This document shows positions 14,828 through 24,361 of a stretch of DNA of 64,000 bases, in pieces. The stretch is from Virgibacillus ihumii (GTDB lineage Bacteria; Bacillota; Bacilli; Bacillales; Amphibacillaceae), in contig NZ_CACVAN010000001.1 of NCBI RefSeq assembly GCF_902726655.1, positions 2,976,001 to 3,040,000 on the forward strand, read 5' to 3'. Every line of letters starts with the position of its first letter. Positions within the stretch are counted from its first letter, which is position 1. The translations under genes were made by a program, and so were the position numbers. The notes beneath the pieces were generated by a model. The model was not told the origin of the DNA and searched no databases. It saw nothing but the letters and a program-made list of their open reading frames with translations.

Positions 14828-16674
14828 TATTCACAAATTTTAACGTCATATGTTCTAAGCCAGTGATCAATTTGACACAAATGAGCAATTAGTTGTGGTC
14901 CCTTCATCAATTGTCCATACCATGGGTCGGTGAATTCTTTTCCTTCACTTTTTAAAATAGCTTCAATTCGATCCCGCCTCATAAATTGAAATAATGGCGA
15001 TTCAGAGTCTGCCAGTATTTCTTTCATCCAGTTTACAACCTGCCGGGTATATTCGGGCTGAAAGGTTTTAGGATAAGGGCTTTTCTTTCGATATAAGACA
15101 TCTTCCGGTAAAAAACCTTCCAATGCTTTACGTAATATACCTTTCTCCCTGTCATGTAAATTTTTCATGTCCCATGGAATATTCCATACATATTCGACTA
15201 GTTTATGATCTGCAAATGGAACTCTAACCTCAAGACTGGCTCCCATACTCATTCGATCCTTACGATCTAATAATTGTGCCATAAACCAGTGCATATTTAA
15301 GTAAAACAGCTCTCTTCGTCGTGCATCTTCTTTACTTTCCCCGGCCAAACGGGGTGTCTCTTTAATGGTCTCTTGATAACGATCCATTACATAGGATTTT
15401 AGATTTAATTTTTTTTGCCATTCAGGTAGTAGTAAATCGATTCTCGAATCTAATGATTTCATCCAAGGGAAAGTCTCCTCTTGATTACTGGAAATGTCAT
15501 GAAACCAAGGGTATCCACCAAAAATTTCATCTGCACACTCTCCCGACAAACTAACGGTTGTATGTTCTTTGATCCTACGACAAAACCATAATAACGAAGA
15601 ATCAATATCTGCCATCCCAGGTTGATCACGTAGCTCTACCGATTCTTTTAATAAATCAGCTAGCTCAAATCCAGTTATCACTTCATTATGTTGATCAGTT
15701 GAGAAATAATCTGCAACTCTTTCAATCCAAGGCTGATCACTCGAAGGTTGAAATTTACTTGCCTCAAAGTATTGATCGTTCCCTTCATAATCAACTGAAA
15801 AAGTTGATAATATTCCTCTCCCATTCGTTTTAAAATTGTTTGATGCAATTGCAGTGATGGCGCTCGAATCCAAACCACCTGATAAAAATGTAGATACTGG
15901 AACATCCGCTACCAATTGACGTTGAACAGCATCAACAAATAAACTTCTTACTTTTTCAGCTGTTTCATCTACAGTGTCAGTGTGTTTATGACTTTCCACA
16001 TTCCAATAACGCCAAACTTTTAATCCATCTTTTGAAAAGGTTAATGCATGGCCTGGCCTGAGTTCCTTAAACCCTTTAAATATTCCATGACCCGGTGTTC
16101 TTGATGGTCCTAAACCAAAGATTTCAGCTAAGCCTGAATAATCGACTTCTGCATGCACATCATCATGTGCTAAAATCGCTTTTAATTCTGATCCAAATAG
16201 GAAAGATCCATGAGATTCAAGAAAAAATAATGGTTTAACACCAAGCCGGTCGCGTGCCATAAATAGATGCTTTTTATCTGAATCCCAAACACCAAATGCA
16301 TATATACCATTTAAAAAGTGGACACAATCTTCTTTCCACTCGATATAGGCTGTAAGTAAAACTTCCGTATCGGAGGAAGTTGAAAACTGATATCCCTTTC
16401 CTTGTAATTCCTTCCTTAACTCCTTGGTATTATATAATTCGCCATTGTATACAAGTGTATAGGTAACGTTATTATTTTCTTTGGTCATTGGTTGTTTTCC
16501 GCCTTCAGGATCTACAACGATTAGTCTTTTGTGACCAAAGGCGACATGTTGATTCAGCCATACTTGCGAATCATCTGGACCTCTTGAAGTCAGTGTTTCT
16601 GTCATTCTTTTTAATGATGTTTTCTCCGCTCTAACATCATTTTTCCAATTAATAATGCCAGTGATACCACACAA
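14827..16674 (-). CDS. asnO: Asparagine synthase (glutamine-hydrolysing), AsnO-like
   Basis: 615 residues, starting at TTG 16674 so that the protein begins M-C-G-I: Cys2 is the nucleophile of the N-terminal glutaminase domain. That domain continues to about 200 (RGPDDSQVW, YNGELYN, SSDTEVLL). The synthetase domain has the ATP pyrophosphatase loop STFLSGGLDSSAI, then SGECADEIFGGYPWF and a C-terminal LEVRVPFADHKLVEYVW. It makes asparagine from aspartate, ATP and glutamine. Length matches B. subtilis AsnO, the sporulation-linked member. A sigma-E-like -10 box (CATATAAT at 16721-16714, minus strand) upstream agrees, though no clear -35 is visible. Confidence 0.9.
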   Translation of the reverse strand: MCGITGIINWKNDVRAEKTSLKRMTETLTSRGPDDSQVWLNQHVAFGHKRLIVVDPEGGKQPMTKENNNVTYTLVYNGELYNTKELRKELQGKGYQFSTSSDTEVLLTAYIEWKEDCVHFLNGIYAFGVWDSDKKHLFMARDRLGVKPLFFLESHGSFLFGSELKAILAHDDVHAEVDYSGLAEIFGLGPSRTPGHGIFKGFKELRPGHALTFSKDGLKVWRYWNVESHKHTDTVDETAEKVRSLFVDAVQRQLVADVPVSTFLSGGLDSSAITAIASNNFKTNGRGILSTFSVDYEGNDQYFEASKFQPSSDQPWIERVADYFSTDQHNEVITGFELADLLKESVELRDQPGMADIDSSLLWFCRRIKEHTTVSLSGECADEIFGGYPWFHDISSNQEETFPWMKSLDSRIDLLLPEWQKKLNLKSYVMDRYQETIKETPRLAGESKEDARRRELFYLNMHWFMAQLLDRKDRMSMGASLEVRVPFADHKLVEYVWNIPWDMKNLHDREKGILRKALEGFLPEDVLYRKKSPYPKTFQPEYTRQVVNWMKEILADSESPLFQFMRRDRIEAILKSEGKEFTDPWYGQLMKGPQLIAHLCQIDHWLRTYDVKICE

Positions 16675-16862
16675 AATCCGTCATCCTCTCCACACGATGA
16701 TAATTTCGTGGTTATTATATGCAGGATCAAGGATGGGCGGCACAAAAAAGAGAGGGTATTTTGATAAGGGGAAGCTTGTTGAAGTCTTCTTCACGTTATA
16801 CATTTCAGGGGTAAACTCTGCTATTCAATTGAGTCAGTTTGTTGAACAAAGCTTTGTAAGAA

Positions 16863-16898
16863 GATCCCGCCTGTTAACCATATAGGCGGGATTGTATA
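16863..16898 (-). terminator. Terminator of the DinB-like gene
   Basis: ATCCCGCCTATATGGTTAAC then AGGCGGGAT on the minus strand, followed by CTTCTT. The 16675-16862 gap holds the promoter of the asparagine synthetase gene and no gene. Confidence 0.6.
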
Positions 16899-16927
16899 TT
16901 TCTGAGGTGTGTATAAATTTAAGTGCC

Positions 16928-17389
16928 TTATTGAGGATCTTTAATGGATTTTATCATCTGGCGTATGGCTCCGAGATGATAGGCTGAATGGGCAAGAGAT
17001 CCAAGCGCTTCATTGATTGTTTGGGTGTTCCAATCAACGGTATCAATGTTTTTAATAAGCGTTAAGTATTCATTTCTTAATTCATCTTGAATTTGATACC
17101 ATTGGGTTTCATTAACTGAGGTAATCCTCCAGCTCTCTCCCCAATTCATTTCTGGCTGTTTCCCTTTTTTTAAGACTACATTGGTTCCCCATAAGTAAAA
17201 GCGAGTATGGTCGGTGTGTGCTGCAACTGTCGTGCCATGAACCGGTATTGAGGCCTCTTCTGAGGACAACTGCTCAAGTGTCTCGAATATGGCAGTGTTT
17301 GGATCTGTGAACATACTTCCAACACCTCTTGGTCCTTCGAAACCCTCTTTTATCCGCTCGTTAATCGCAACTACTAATGGATGATTCAT
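16928..17389 (-). CDS. DinB-superfamily protein
   Basis: 153 residues of four-helix-bundle type. Three candidate metal-ligand histidines: HTDHTRFYL (about residues 58-61) and HSAYHLGAIRQM near the C-terminus, the DinB/YfiT pattern; members are metal-binding and some act as thiol transferases (bacillithiol-S-transferase-like). It is transcribed away from the CGNR regulator gene; the 270-base divergent region carries GGTTATA/TATAACT motifs that could be operators. Confidence 0.75.
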   Translation of the reverse strand: MNHPLVVAINERIKEGFEGPRGVGSMFTDPNTAIFETLEQLSSEEASIPVHGTTVAAHTDHTRFYLWGTNVVLKKGKQPEMNWGESWRITSVNETQWYQIQDELRNEYLTLIKNIDTVDWNTQTINEALGSLAHSAYHLGAIRQMIKSIKDPQ

Positions 17390-17662
17390 TTTCGTCCACT
17401 CCCTTCAAAAAATTCATGATTGAATTGCACATAGCGGGCTGCATCCTTTACGAACTGATTTCAAAGACTGTTCTATGAATCATTGTAAAACGACTTTCAA
17501 CTGAAATCAGAACACTGAATATAACCCTCTATATTTATCTTAGTGGTTATATTATAAAGTGGTTGATTATAACTGTCAATACCTTTTATAATGGTTATAA
17601 ATAAATCAAAGTTATATTGACTGGACTGTTAAAATACTTACGGTAAGACAAGGAGAAATCAC

Positions 17663-18286
17663 ATGTCTGATATAAATAAAGATGTACACAAGCATGATTT
17701 ACTAGGCGGACGTTTGTGTCTGGATTTTGCCAATACAGTAAGTTGGCACGATAGTCGTGAGAAATCACAGGAATTGCTCACGAGTTACGAGAAGCTGTTA
17801 GGCTGGAGTTTGCATGCCAATATTCTTAAGGAACAACAATCGCTTTTATTACTAAGAAAAGCAGAAAGTCAACCTTCTAAAGCAAAAGTGGTTCTCCAAC
17901 AAGCTATTGAGCTGAGGGAATCGATTTACCAAATATTTAGTTTAGTATCGGGCAATGAAACACCAGTATCTAAGGATCTTTCTGTGTTGAATGAAGCCTT
18001 AAGCAATGCTTATGGGATGATGCGAGTAGTGCCTGGTGAAAATAAATTTTCATTGGAATTTGTGAATTGTGAAGAAACATTAGACGGGATGCTTCCACCG
18101 ATTGTTCAATCTGCTATAGAAATTCTTATTTCTGAAAAAGAACTAAGCAGGGTGAAAAAGTGTGAAGGGGCTCCGTGTGGTTGGCTGTTTTTGGATACCA
18201 GCCGCAATCGCAGCAGACGTTGGTGCTCGATGGCAGACTGCGGAAATCGTGCAAAAGCAAAACGATTTTATCATAATAAAAAATAA
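17663..18286 (+). CDS. CGNR zinc-finger / ABATE-domain regulatory protein
   Basis: 207 residues. An N-terminal ABATE domain (GGRLCLDFANTVSWHDS at 14-30, stress-sensor like) and a C-terminal zinc finger with the diagnostic C-x4-C, WLFLDTSRNRSRRWCSM and CGNRAKAKRFY. The four cysteines probably bind zinc and the basic tail binds DNA. Binding site AAGGAGAAA. The gene stands divergently from the DinB gene and probably controls that shared promoter region; this is inference from position. Palindromic TATA-rich repeats lie at 17530-17610. Confidence 0.85.
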   Translation: MSDINKDVHKHDLLGGRLCLDFANTVSWHDSREKSQELLTSYEKLLGWSLHANILKEQQSLLLLRKAESQPSKAKVVLQQAIELRESIYQIFSLVSGNETPVSKDLSVLNEALSNAYGMMRVVPGENKFSLEFVNCEETLDGMLPPIVQSAIEILISEKELSRVKKCEGAPCGWLFLDTSRNRSRRWCSMADCGNRAKAKRFYHNKK

Positions 18287-18538
18287 TAGTCTTAATACGA
18301 GATTATTTTGTTTCTGATAATCCAATAATACGTATGATCCAGCGCCTCTTTTAATATTGAACCTTCATTTCAACTTACTAATAGTATCACATGCAAATAA
18401 AATTCAATGAAGTGTTACAATGGTGAGGAATATTTCTGCCAATGGATAAGGAACTTACTAAATGTGAAAAGTAACATAAGTATGTTGTTAACAGTACGGA
18501 ATTGTACTGTTTTACTGATGAAAAGGGAAGTGGCTGTT

Positions 18539-19267
18539 ATGACAACACATAATGACGCCATACGGTTTGAACAGGTAAATTATGCTGCCGGTGGTTTACA
18601 TATTCTTCAAAATATTACCGGATCATTTTCCAAGGGTGACATCACCACTTTGGTAGGTCCTTCAGGAGCGGGGAAAACGACATTATTCCGGTTAATCAAT
18701 GGGCTGAAATCACCAAGTTCAGGGGGGATTTTTGTTGATGGAAAACACATAAACAGCTATGATCCGGTGAAACTGCGGCGGGATGTAGGTATTGCGCTCC
18801 AAAGTGCAACCATGGTAAATGGAAGTGTAAGAAAAAATTTGGCACTTCCATTAACACTTCAGGGAAAAATGCTGTCTGATGAAGATGCTGTTGAACTGAT
18901 GGAGCTGGTTGGGCTGGACAAAAGCTATTTAAATCGCAACAGTAAGGATTTATCAGGCGGACAACGTCAAAAGTTATCGATTGCCCGTACTCTTGTGAAC
19001 CGGCCAAAGATTTTATTGCTTGATGAAATCACCTCTTCTCTCGACCGTGTATCCAAACAGGATATTGAAGAGCTTATTGTAAAAATCAATCAAAAGTACA
19101 GTGCGACTGTTATTTGGATTACACATAATTTGGAACAGGCTTTGACTATAGGGGAGTATACGTGGGTAATGATGGACGGGCAACTTGCAGAAGCCGGTAA
19201 GAGTGACTTACTAAAGAACCCAAAAGATGATCGAATAAAACATTTTGTTAAGGGGGAAGTGGATTGA
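18539..19267 (+). CDS. ABC transporter ATP-binding protein, FetA/YjkB-like
   Basis: 242 residues from ATG 18539, preceded by AAAAGGGAAGTGG. Walker A GPSGAGKTT (about 39-47), Q-loop LQSATM, signature LSGGQRQKLS and Walker B ILLLDEITS followed by the switch His in WITHN. The next gene, overlapping by four bases, is a UPF0014 permease, the partner expected for FetA/FetB (metal exporter implicated in iron and oxidative-stress tolerance) and B. subtilis YjkB/YjkA. An in-frame start further upstream (18407) has no binding site. Confidence 0.88.
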   Translation: MTTHNDAIRFEQVNYAAGGLHILQNITGSFSKGDITTLVGPSGAGKTTLFRLINGLKSPSSGGIFVDGKHINSYDPVKLRRDVGIALQSATMVNGSVRKNLALPLTLQGKMLSDEDAVELMELVGLDKSYLNRNSKDLSGGQRQKLSIARTLVNRPKILLLDEITSSLDRVSKQDIEELIVKINQKYSATVIWITHNLEQALTIGEYTWVMMDGQLAEAGKSDLLKNPKDDRIKHFVKGEVD

Positions 19268-20031
19268 GTTTTCTAACATTGGCTATCACGTTAATTTTCG
19301 TGATTATCCCACTTAATCTCTCTAAAACATTAAATCTGGGTCTGGAAAAAGATACGATTATTGCAACAGTGCGCTCCATTATCCAACTGCTTGCTGTGGG
19401 ATATCTCCTGCAATTTGTCTTTGATTCAGAAAACATTCTTTATATTTTATTAATGATAATACTAATGATCGGAGCAGCTACACAAAATGCCCGGAAGAAA
19501 GGCATAACTATACCGGGAATCACATGGAAATTGATCGTGACCTTTTGTTTTGTAGAGATATTAACACAGGTTATTTTACTCGGCTTGAATGTAACGCCGC
19601 CCACCCCCCAATATATTATCCCGATCAGTGGAATGGTCATTGGTAATTCTATGGTGCTGGGAATTTTGTTTTTTAACAGGTTTACGGCGGAAATGTCTTC
19701 ACGCCAGGAGGAAACGGAACTTATTTTATCGCTTGGTGGTACAGCGAAACAAGCCGTGCATATCCCGTTGATTACATCCATTAAAGCAAGCACCATTCCG
19801 ACTATCGAGAAACAAAAAACAATTGGCCTGGTGCAACTTCCAGGGATGATGAGCGGGCAAATTATTGCTGGTGCCGACCCGGTTCAGGCTGTCATGTTTC
19901 AATTACTGATACTGTTTCTGCTTTTAACTACAGCGGTTATTACAAGCATCATGCTCGGCTATTTTTCGTACCCTACTTTGTTCAACGATCGTATTCAATT
20001 GCTGGAAGAACGTTTGGAGCATTTGGATTAG
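19264..20031 (+). CDS. UPF0014-family ABC permease, FetB/YjkA-like
   Basis: 255 residues starting at TTG 19264 that overlaps the stop of the ATPase gene (TTGA). About seven hydrophobic segments. Family landmarks: VRSIIQLLAVGYLLQ, PISGMVIGNSMVLG and IEKQKTIGLVQLPGMMSGQI...DPVQAVMFQLLI. Together with the ATPase it forms a small export complex in the cytoplasmic membrane, by family analogy for iron or another metal. Confidence 0.88.
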   Translation: MSFLTLAITLIFVIIPLNLSKTLNLGLEKDTIIATVRSIIQLLAVGYLLQFVFDSENILYILLMIILMIGAATQNARKKGITIPGITWKLIVTFCFVEILTQVILLGLNVTPPTPQYIIPISGMVIGNSMVLGILFFNRFTAEMSSRQEETELILSLGGTAKQAVHIPLITSIKASTIPTIEKQKTIGLVQLPGMMSGQIIAGADPVQAVMFQLLILFLLLTTAVITSIMLGYFSYPTLFNDRIQLLEERLEHLD

Positions 20032-20073
20032 TTTTTACAGTTCTATTTTCTTTTACATCCTTAGCGTATTTGG

Positions 20074-20103
20074 GTAAATAATGATATGGATTTTTCATAC
20101 AAT
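20074..20103 (+). promoter_or_regulatory. Candidate sigma-E promoter of cwlJ
   Basis: GTAAATAA, 14 bases, then CATACAAT, which fits the sigma-E -10 consensus. B. subtilis cwlJ is known to depend on sigma-E. Confidence 0.6.
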
Positions 20104-20120
20104 ATTTTGGAGGTGAAAAA

Positions 20121-20555
20121 ATGCCATTCATTAAATACACAAGTTCTGACGTTGCCTTAATGGCAAGAATGATGAGGGCTGAAGCGGTAGGGGAAGGAAA
20201 CCTGGGAATGTTGTTTGTCGGAAATGTAATTGTTAATCGTGCTAAAGTGGACTGTTTGGATTTTACTGATTTAAGATCAGTTCGGGAAGTTATTTTTCAG
20301 GTTCAAGGAGGAAATTATTCGTTTGAAGCTGTCCAGAAAGGCAGTTTATTTTATCGAAGAGCCAGGTCACATGAAAAGAAATTAGCAAGGAAGAATTTAA
20401 ATTTTTGGAGGCAGCATCCTGCAAAATTTGCCCTTTGGTATTTCAATCCATATGGTCCGTGTCCACCTACATGGTACGGTGAACCCTTTTCCGGTCAATA
20501 TAAAAATCATTGTTATTATGAACCGGCAGCCGGAACATGCCCAAGTGTCTACTGA
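20121..20555 (+). CDS. cwlJ: Cell-wall hydrolase CwlJ, spore germination lytic enzyme
   Basis: 144 residues, close to B. subtilis CwlJ (142) throughout: SSDVALMARMMRAEAVGEG with the catalytic Glu in RAEA, GMLFVGNVIVNR, FYRRARSHEKKLARK, and the end LWYFNPYGPCPPTWYG followed by HCYYEPAAGTC. CwlJ degrades cortex peptidoglycan carrying muramic-delta-lactam during germination and sits in the coat, so it lacks a signal peptide, as here. The usual partner gerQ is not next to it. A sigma-E-like promoter and AGGTGAAA binding site precede it. Confidence 0.92.
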   Translation: MPFIKYTSSDVALMARMMRAEAVGEGNLGMLFVGNVIVNRAKVDCLDFTDLRSVREVIFQVQGGNYSFEAVQKGSLFYRRARSHEKKLARKNLNFWRQHPAKFALWYFNPYGPCPPTWYGEPFSGQYKNHCYYEPAAGTCPSVY

Positions 20556-20643
20556 TTTTCACGAATTAAAGATTAATGCAGGCGTAGACTAAGATGCCAT
20601 CCATGATCAGCAAGGTTATGTGAACAAACGAACTGTTTTTCCT

Positions 20644-20679
20644 CAATATCAATCAGTGGAACCCCGCTGATTGATATTG
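20644..20679. repeat. Long inverted repeat downstream of cwlJ
   Basis: Arms CAATATCAATCAGTGG (20644-20659) and CCGCTGATTGATATTG (20664-20679) pair over 16 bases with one mismatch around a 4-base loop. No T run follows on either strand. The 220-base gap has no other feature I can support. Confidence 0.6.
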
Positions 20680-20836
20680 AACTAAGTCGGAAATTTACCG
20701 GCAGTTTCAAGCAAGATAAATAGGCAGTTGCTGCAAAGCGACATATGTAGTCCTATTTTTCATATACGTATTTTCTATGATATTCTTAAGTTATCATGTT
20801 AACGATAAATTGCTAATGGAATCTGGTGTTGGTAGC

Positions 20837-21457
20837 ATGGCTCATCTCAAGAGAACACTCATTCATTATCAAAAGCCGATTGTAAAATTCACAAGTATTT
20901 TAGGTGTTATCCTGTTAATTGGAATCGCTTTTTTTATTTTGAAAAGTGGGTTTTTCAGTAATCCCGACCGTGTCCAGGGTTGGATTGAAGAATTCGGCAG
21001 CATAGCCCCTTTGGCATTTCTGGGACTGACATTCGTTCAGGTTGTAATTCCGGTCCTTCCCGGAAATGTTTCGACAGTGGTGGGTGTGATGCTGTTCGGA
21101 ATTGGACTGGGCTCCTTTCTGAATATACTTGGTATTTTTATCGGTTCACTGGCAAATTTTTGGTTGGCACGACGATTTGGCCGTGGATTTGCAAGTTATT
21201 TTGTCAAAGAGGAAACGTATAATAAATATATCGGCTGGGTGAACAAAGGAAAACGATTCGAACGGTTCTTATGGATTTCCATGATTTTTCCTGGGTTCCC
21301 GGATGACTTTATTTGTCTTATTGCCGGTCTTAGTAAAATGACATTGAAAAAGTTTATATTTTATTTTTTACTTTGCAAGCCGGTTACCTTGTTTTTCTAC
21401 ACGCTAGTGCCAATCTATGGCATGCAATATCTATATGATATGTTTCAATCATTTTAA
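20837..21457 (+). CDS. TVP38/TMEM64 (DedA-like, SNARE-associated) membrane protein
   Basis: About 206 residues from ATG 20837 (preceded by GGTGTTGG; ATGs at 20777 and 20816 are alternatives with no better site). Hydrophobic segments at about 19-40, 55-78, 85-115, 145-165 and 175-198. The family core is LPGNVSTVVGVMLFGIGLGSFLNILGI followed by LARRFGRGF and, later, FPGFPDDFICLIAGLSKM. Members are thought to move lipids or to act in envelope homeostasis. Stands alone. Confidence 0.82.
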   Translation: MAHLKRTLIHYQKPIVKFTSILGVILLIGIAFFILKSGFFSNPDRVQGWIEEFGSIAPLAFLGLTFVQVVIPVLPGNVSTVVGVMLFGIGLGSFLNILGIFIGSLANFWLARRFGRGFASYFVKEETYNKYIGWVNKGKRFERFLWISMIFPGFPDDFICLIAGLSKMTLKKFIFYFLLCKPVTLFFYTLVPIYGMQYLYDMFQSF

Positions 21458-21514
21458 CGATAAGTGCGTATTCAAAGGAAGATCTGTATTTTATTTTATT
21501 TCTGCACCGTTGTA

Positions 21515-21548
21515 TAAACAAAGATGAGGCTCCTGCTGAAGAGGAGCC
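21515..21548 (-). terminator. Terminator after the small minus-strand ORF
   Basis: GGCTCCT-CTTCAGC-AGGAGCC (minus strand) followed by TCATCTTTGTTT. Confidence 0.65.
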
Positions 21549-21566
21549 GCTTTCATCTCCATGTTT

Positions 21567-21668
21567 TCATGAAGAATTACGTTCAGCTGTTACCTTCGCC
21601 TCTGGACTGTAGCTGACGCTGGCAATTTCTGAGGATGCTGCTGTTGTAAAAGCATCGAAATAAGTCAT
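21567..21668 (-). CDS. Small 33-residue peptide gene, unknown function
   Basis: An ATG at 21668 (minus strand) has an excellent binding site (GAGGGAGA, 5-6 bases away), the frame closes after 33 codons and a terminator follows within 20 bases, so it looks like a complete one-gene unit. The peptide is polar and Ser/Ala/Glu-rich (begins MTYFDAFTTAASSE, ends AERNSS), with no hydrophobic helix, Cys or Trp, so it is neither a membrane toxin nor a ComX-type pheromone. Not a family I recognise. Confidence 0.55.
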   Translation of the reverse strand: MTYFDAFTTAASSEIASVSYSPEAKVTAERNSS

Positions 21669-21949
21669 CTTGTCTCCCTCTTTTCAATATGATCAGGTAT
21701 CACATGAAAATATTACCAAACTTTTAACAGAGCATTAAAAAGTTAATAGAAAATCACGCTGATGATAGTTATGACGCAACTAAAATCTAAGTATTTGGAA
21801 AAATTCTATTTATTGAAAAAATGTTAAATATAATCTATTATTAGGAAATAAGTACTAATTAATATCTGTTAATAAATAGTTAGACTATATGTCACCGTTT
21901 GCAGGTGTATTTCATTTGGCGGATTTTGAGAAGGGGGAAAAGAGAGAAT

Positions 21950-23389
21950 ATGCAAACAACTTTTAATTTGGAGAACCCTTCATTATTTATTCATGCTTTT
22001 GAGCATGCTTCAATTGGCATGGCTATCGTAGCACTCGATGGAACCCCGTTAAAAGTGAATCATTCATTATGTGATATTCTTGGTTACCATGAAACAGAAT
22101 TGCTTTCGGTTAAATTTAAAGACATTACACATCCGGATGACATTGAAAGTAATTTATCCTTCATGTATGAAGATTTTAAAGGAAGCAGAAAATCCCACCA
22201 TATGGAAAAACGTTTAATACATAAGAAAGGCTACCAAGTTTGGGTGCTGCTTAGCGTATCTTTGATAAGGGATTCTAATAATCATCCCTCGTATTTTATT
22301 AGCCAGGTTCAAGATATAACTGATTGGAAACTGGCTGAAGAAAAGGTGATAGAGGGTGAAAAAAGATATGAAAGTTTGATTGAGGAATCACCTTATGCAA
22401 TTATCATATTTTCAAATGATGGCGAATGTATTTTTGTAAATACAACCGGGGTTAAACTCTTAGGAGCAAAAAATAAAGATGAAGTTATCGGGATCAATTG
22501 TAATGAAATTATCGCCCCAAAAGATTGGGGTTGGTTTAGAGAGTCGCTTGAAAGGACAAAAAATGGGAAAGTAATGAATGAAATAGATGGGGAGATAATG
22601 GGAGTAACTGGAGAGGTTATTGATGTACAAGTAAGATTACTTCCTGCTTACCATGAAGGTGATCAATCGGTATTGGTAGTCATGAAAGATGCAAATAAAA
22701 AGAAAAAAACAGAAGAACTTATGGTAAAGTTTGAAAAACTGACGGTTGCTGGACAATTGGCCGCTGGAATTGCCCATGAAGTTAGAAACCCGTTAACTGC
22801 AATTAAAGGATTTCTTCAGATTATGGAAAGTAACGGAACGGGTAACAAAGAATATGCGGAAGTAATTTTCTCAGAGCTAAATCGTATTGAAGAACTTTTA
22901 GGTGAACTGTTGGTACTTGCAAGACCACAAGGGGCAAAATTTTCGGAAAGAGATCTTAAGATTCTTATAGAGCAAGTCATTTCCTTAATTGAGTCACAGG
23001 CTAAACTGAATAACATTAAAATAGAGAAAAGCATCGAATCGGATATACCGTACATAAATTGTGATGGAAACCAACTTAAACAGGTGTTCATCAATCTTCT
23101 AAAAAATGCAATTGAAGCCATGTCAAATGGTGGAACGATTTCCGTCACTTTAAAAAAATATAATGCAGATACCATTGTGGTTAGAATTGAGGATCAAGGT
23201 TATGGTATACCGGATCATCTACTAAGGAAAATAGGGGAACCATTTTTTTCAACAAAGGAAGATGGAACGGGTTTGGGTATAATGATTTGTGAGCAGATAA
23301 TCGAAAATCATAAAGGTTTTATGGAGATTGACAGCAGTTTTGAAGGCACGGTTGTAGATGTTCATTTACCATTAGCCAAGGCGTTGTAG
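21950..23389 (+). CDS. PAS-domain sensor histidine kinase, sporulation-kinase-like
   Basis: 479 residues from ATG 21950 (binding site AAGGGGGAAA). Two PAS domains (about 8-128 with FKDITHPDD and PAC end QVQDITDW; 137-250) followed by a HisKA domain with GIAHEVRNPLTAIKGFLQ (His276) and an ATPase domain (N box NLLKNAIEAM, G1 EDQGYGIP, G2 GTGLGIMI). No transmembrane segment, so cytoplasmic. The architecture and H-box match the KinA/KinE group that feeds the Spo0F phosphorelay. No response regulator adjoins it, as expected for such orphan kinases. Confidence 0.88.
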   Translation: MQTTFNLENPSLFIHAFEHASIGMAIVALDGTPLKVNHSLCDILGYHETELLSVKFKDITHPDDIESNLSFMYEDFKGSRKSHHMEKRLIHKKGYQVWVLLSVSLIRDSNNHPSYFISQVQDITDWKLAEEKVIEGEKRYESLIEESPYAIIIFSNDGECIFVNTTGVKLLGAKNKDEVIGINCNEIIAPKDWGWFRESLERTKNGKVMNEIDGEIMGVTGEVIDVQVRLLPAYHEGDQSVLVVMKDANKKKKTEELMVKFEKLTVAGQLAAGIAHEVRNPLTAIKGFLQIMESNGTGNKEYAEVIFSELNRIEELLGELLVLARPQGAKFSERDLKILIEQVISLIESQAKLNNIKIEKSIESDIPYINCDGNQLKQVFINLLKNAIEAMSNGGTISVTLKKYNADTIVVRIEDQGYGIPDHLLRKIGEPFFSTKEDGTGLGIMICEQIIENHKGFMEIDSSFEGTVVDVHLPLAKAL

Positions 23390-23546
23390 TATTGGAGCTG
23401 CTTTGCAGATTTCAGCACCTGAGTACGTTGAAAAATAACACAGAGCCGGGTTCAAAGCCTCGTACTTTTCAGGCAATTGCCGATCTAACCCGGCGAAAGC
23501 ATTTATAATTGTGTGAGTCATTTTTATAAATAAACACAAGTGTAAA

Positions 23547-24335
23547 TCATATCGCATTTTCAGGGATGTTAAGCATATAACGATTGTTTTTTTCACTGAT
23601 ATGTACCGAAGAACCGGAAAATTGTGACATTCTTTCGGAGGTAAGCTGGTTTTCGGTCCTTCCCGCTGAGAAGACACTTCCCTCTTTCAGCAGCATAGTG
23701 TGTGAAAAAACAGGCAGTATTTCATCAACATGATGGGTGACATAAATAAGTGTTGTTCTATTTTGAGCTGCCATTTGCTCAATCGTTTTGAGCAGCTGTT
23801 CTTTTGAAAGGAAATCCAAACCGGCACATGGTTCATCCAATATCAACATTTTTGGTGAAGCCATGAATGCTCTTGCGATTAATATTCGTTGCTTTTCTCC
23901 CTGTGACATATCCAGATAGGACTGGTTACGCAACTTTTGAATGCCCGTTTGATCCATTATTTTTGTCGCCTTTTCCACATCCGCGTCTGTTGGTGTGTCA
24001 TATAATCCGATGGTTGCAAATTTACCGCTCAAAACAATCTGGAGGCCGGTTGAGTCCTCATGATACTTCATTTTTTCTAGTAAAGAAGTACTGACCCAGC
24101 CTATTTCCTTTCTTAAATCATTTAGCGGATACTTTCCAAATTGCTTTCCAAGCACGTTCATGCTCCCTTTAGTCGGAAAAAGATACCCGCATACCAGATT
24201 CAGCAGCGTCGTTTTGCCGGCACCGTTTAATCCGAGAATTGCCCAATGCTGTCCATCCTCCACCTTCCAGTTCATGTGTTGAATAATTGATTTTTGATTT
24301 TGAATAAGACTTACATCGTTCATTTCGATTAACAT
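23547..24335 (-). CDS. ylmA: ABC transporter ATP-binding protein, YlmA-like
   Basis: 262 residues. Walker A GLNGAGKTT (about 34-42), signature MSQGEKQR, Walker B MLILDEPCAG, switch His in YVTHHVDEI. The sequence resembles B. subtilis YlmA. It lies 26 bases downstream of a 12-helix permease on the same strand, and the pair may form one exporter, though YlmA relatives often occur without a permease and the permease belongs to a family usually served by a different ATPase type. Confidence 0.85.
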   Translation of the reverse strand: MLIEMNDVSLIQNQKSIIQHMNWKVEDGQHWAILGLNGAGKTTLLNLVCGYLFPTKGSMNVLGKQFGKYPLNDLRKEIGWVSTSLLEKMKYHEDSTGLQIVLSGKFATIGLYDTPTDADVEKATKIMDQTGIQKLRNQSYLDMSQGEKQRILIARAFMASPKMLILDEPCAGLDFLSKEQLLKTIEQMAAQNRTTLIYVTHHVDEILPVFSHTMLLKEGSVFSAGRTENQLTSERMSQFSGSSVHISEKNNRYMLNIPENAI

Positions 24336-24361
24336 ATATATGCTCCTTTTACTTTAAATAT

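Noticed and set aside
16655-16885. 76-codon plus-strand frame between the asparagine synthetase and DinB genes
   Set aside because: It overlaps the start of the asparagine synthetase gene and a terminator, lacks a binding site and has no recognisable sequence.
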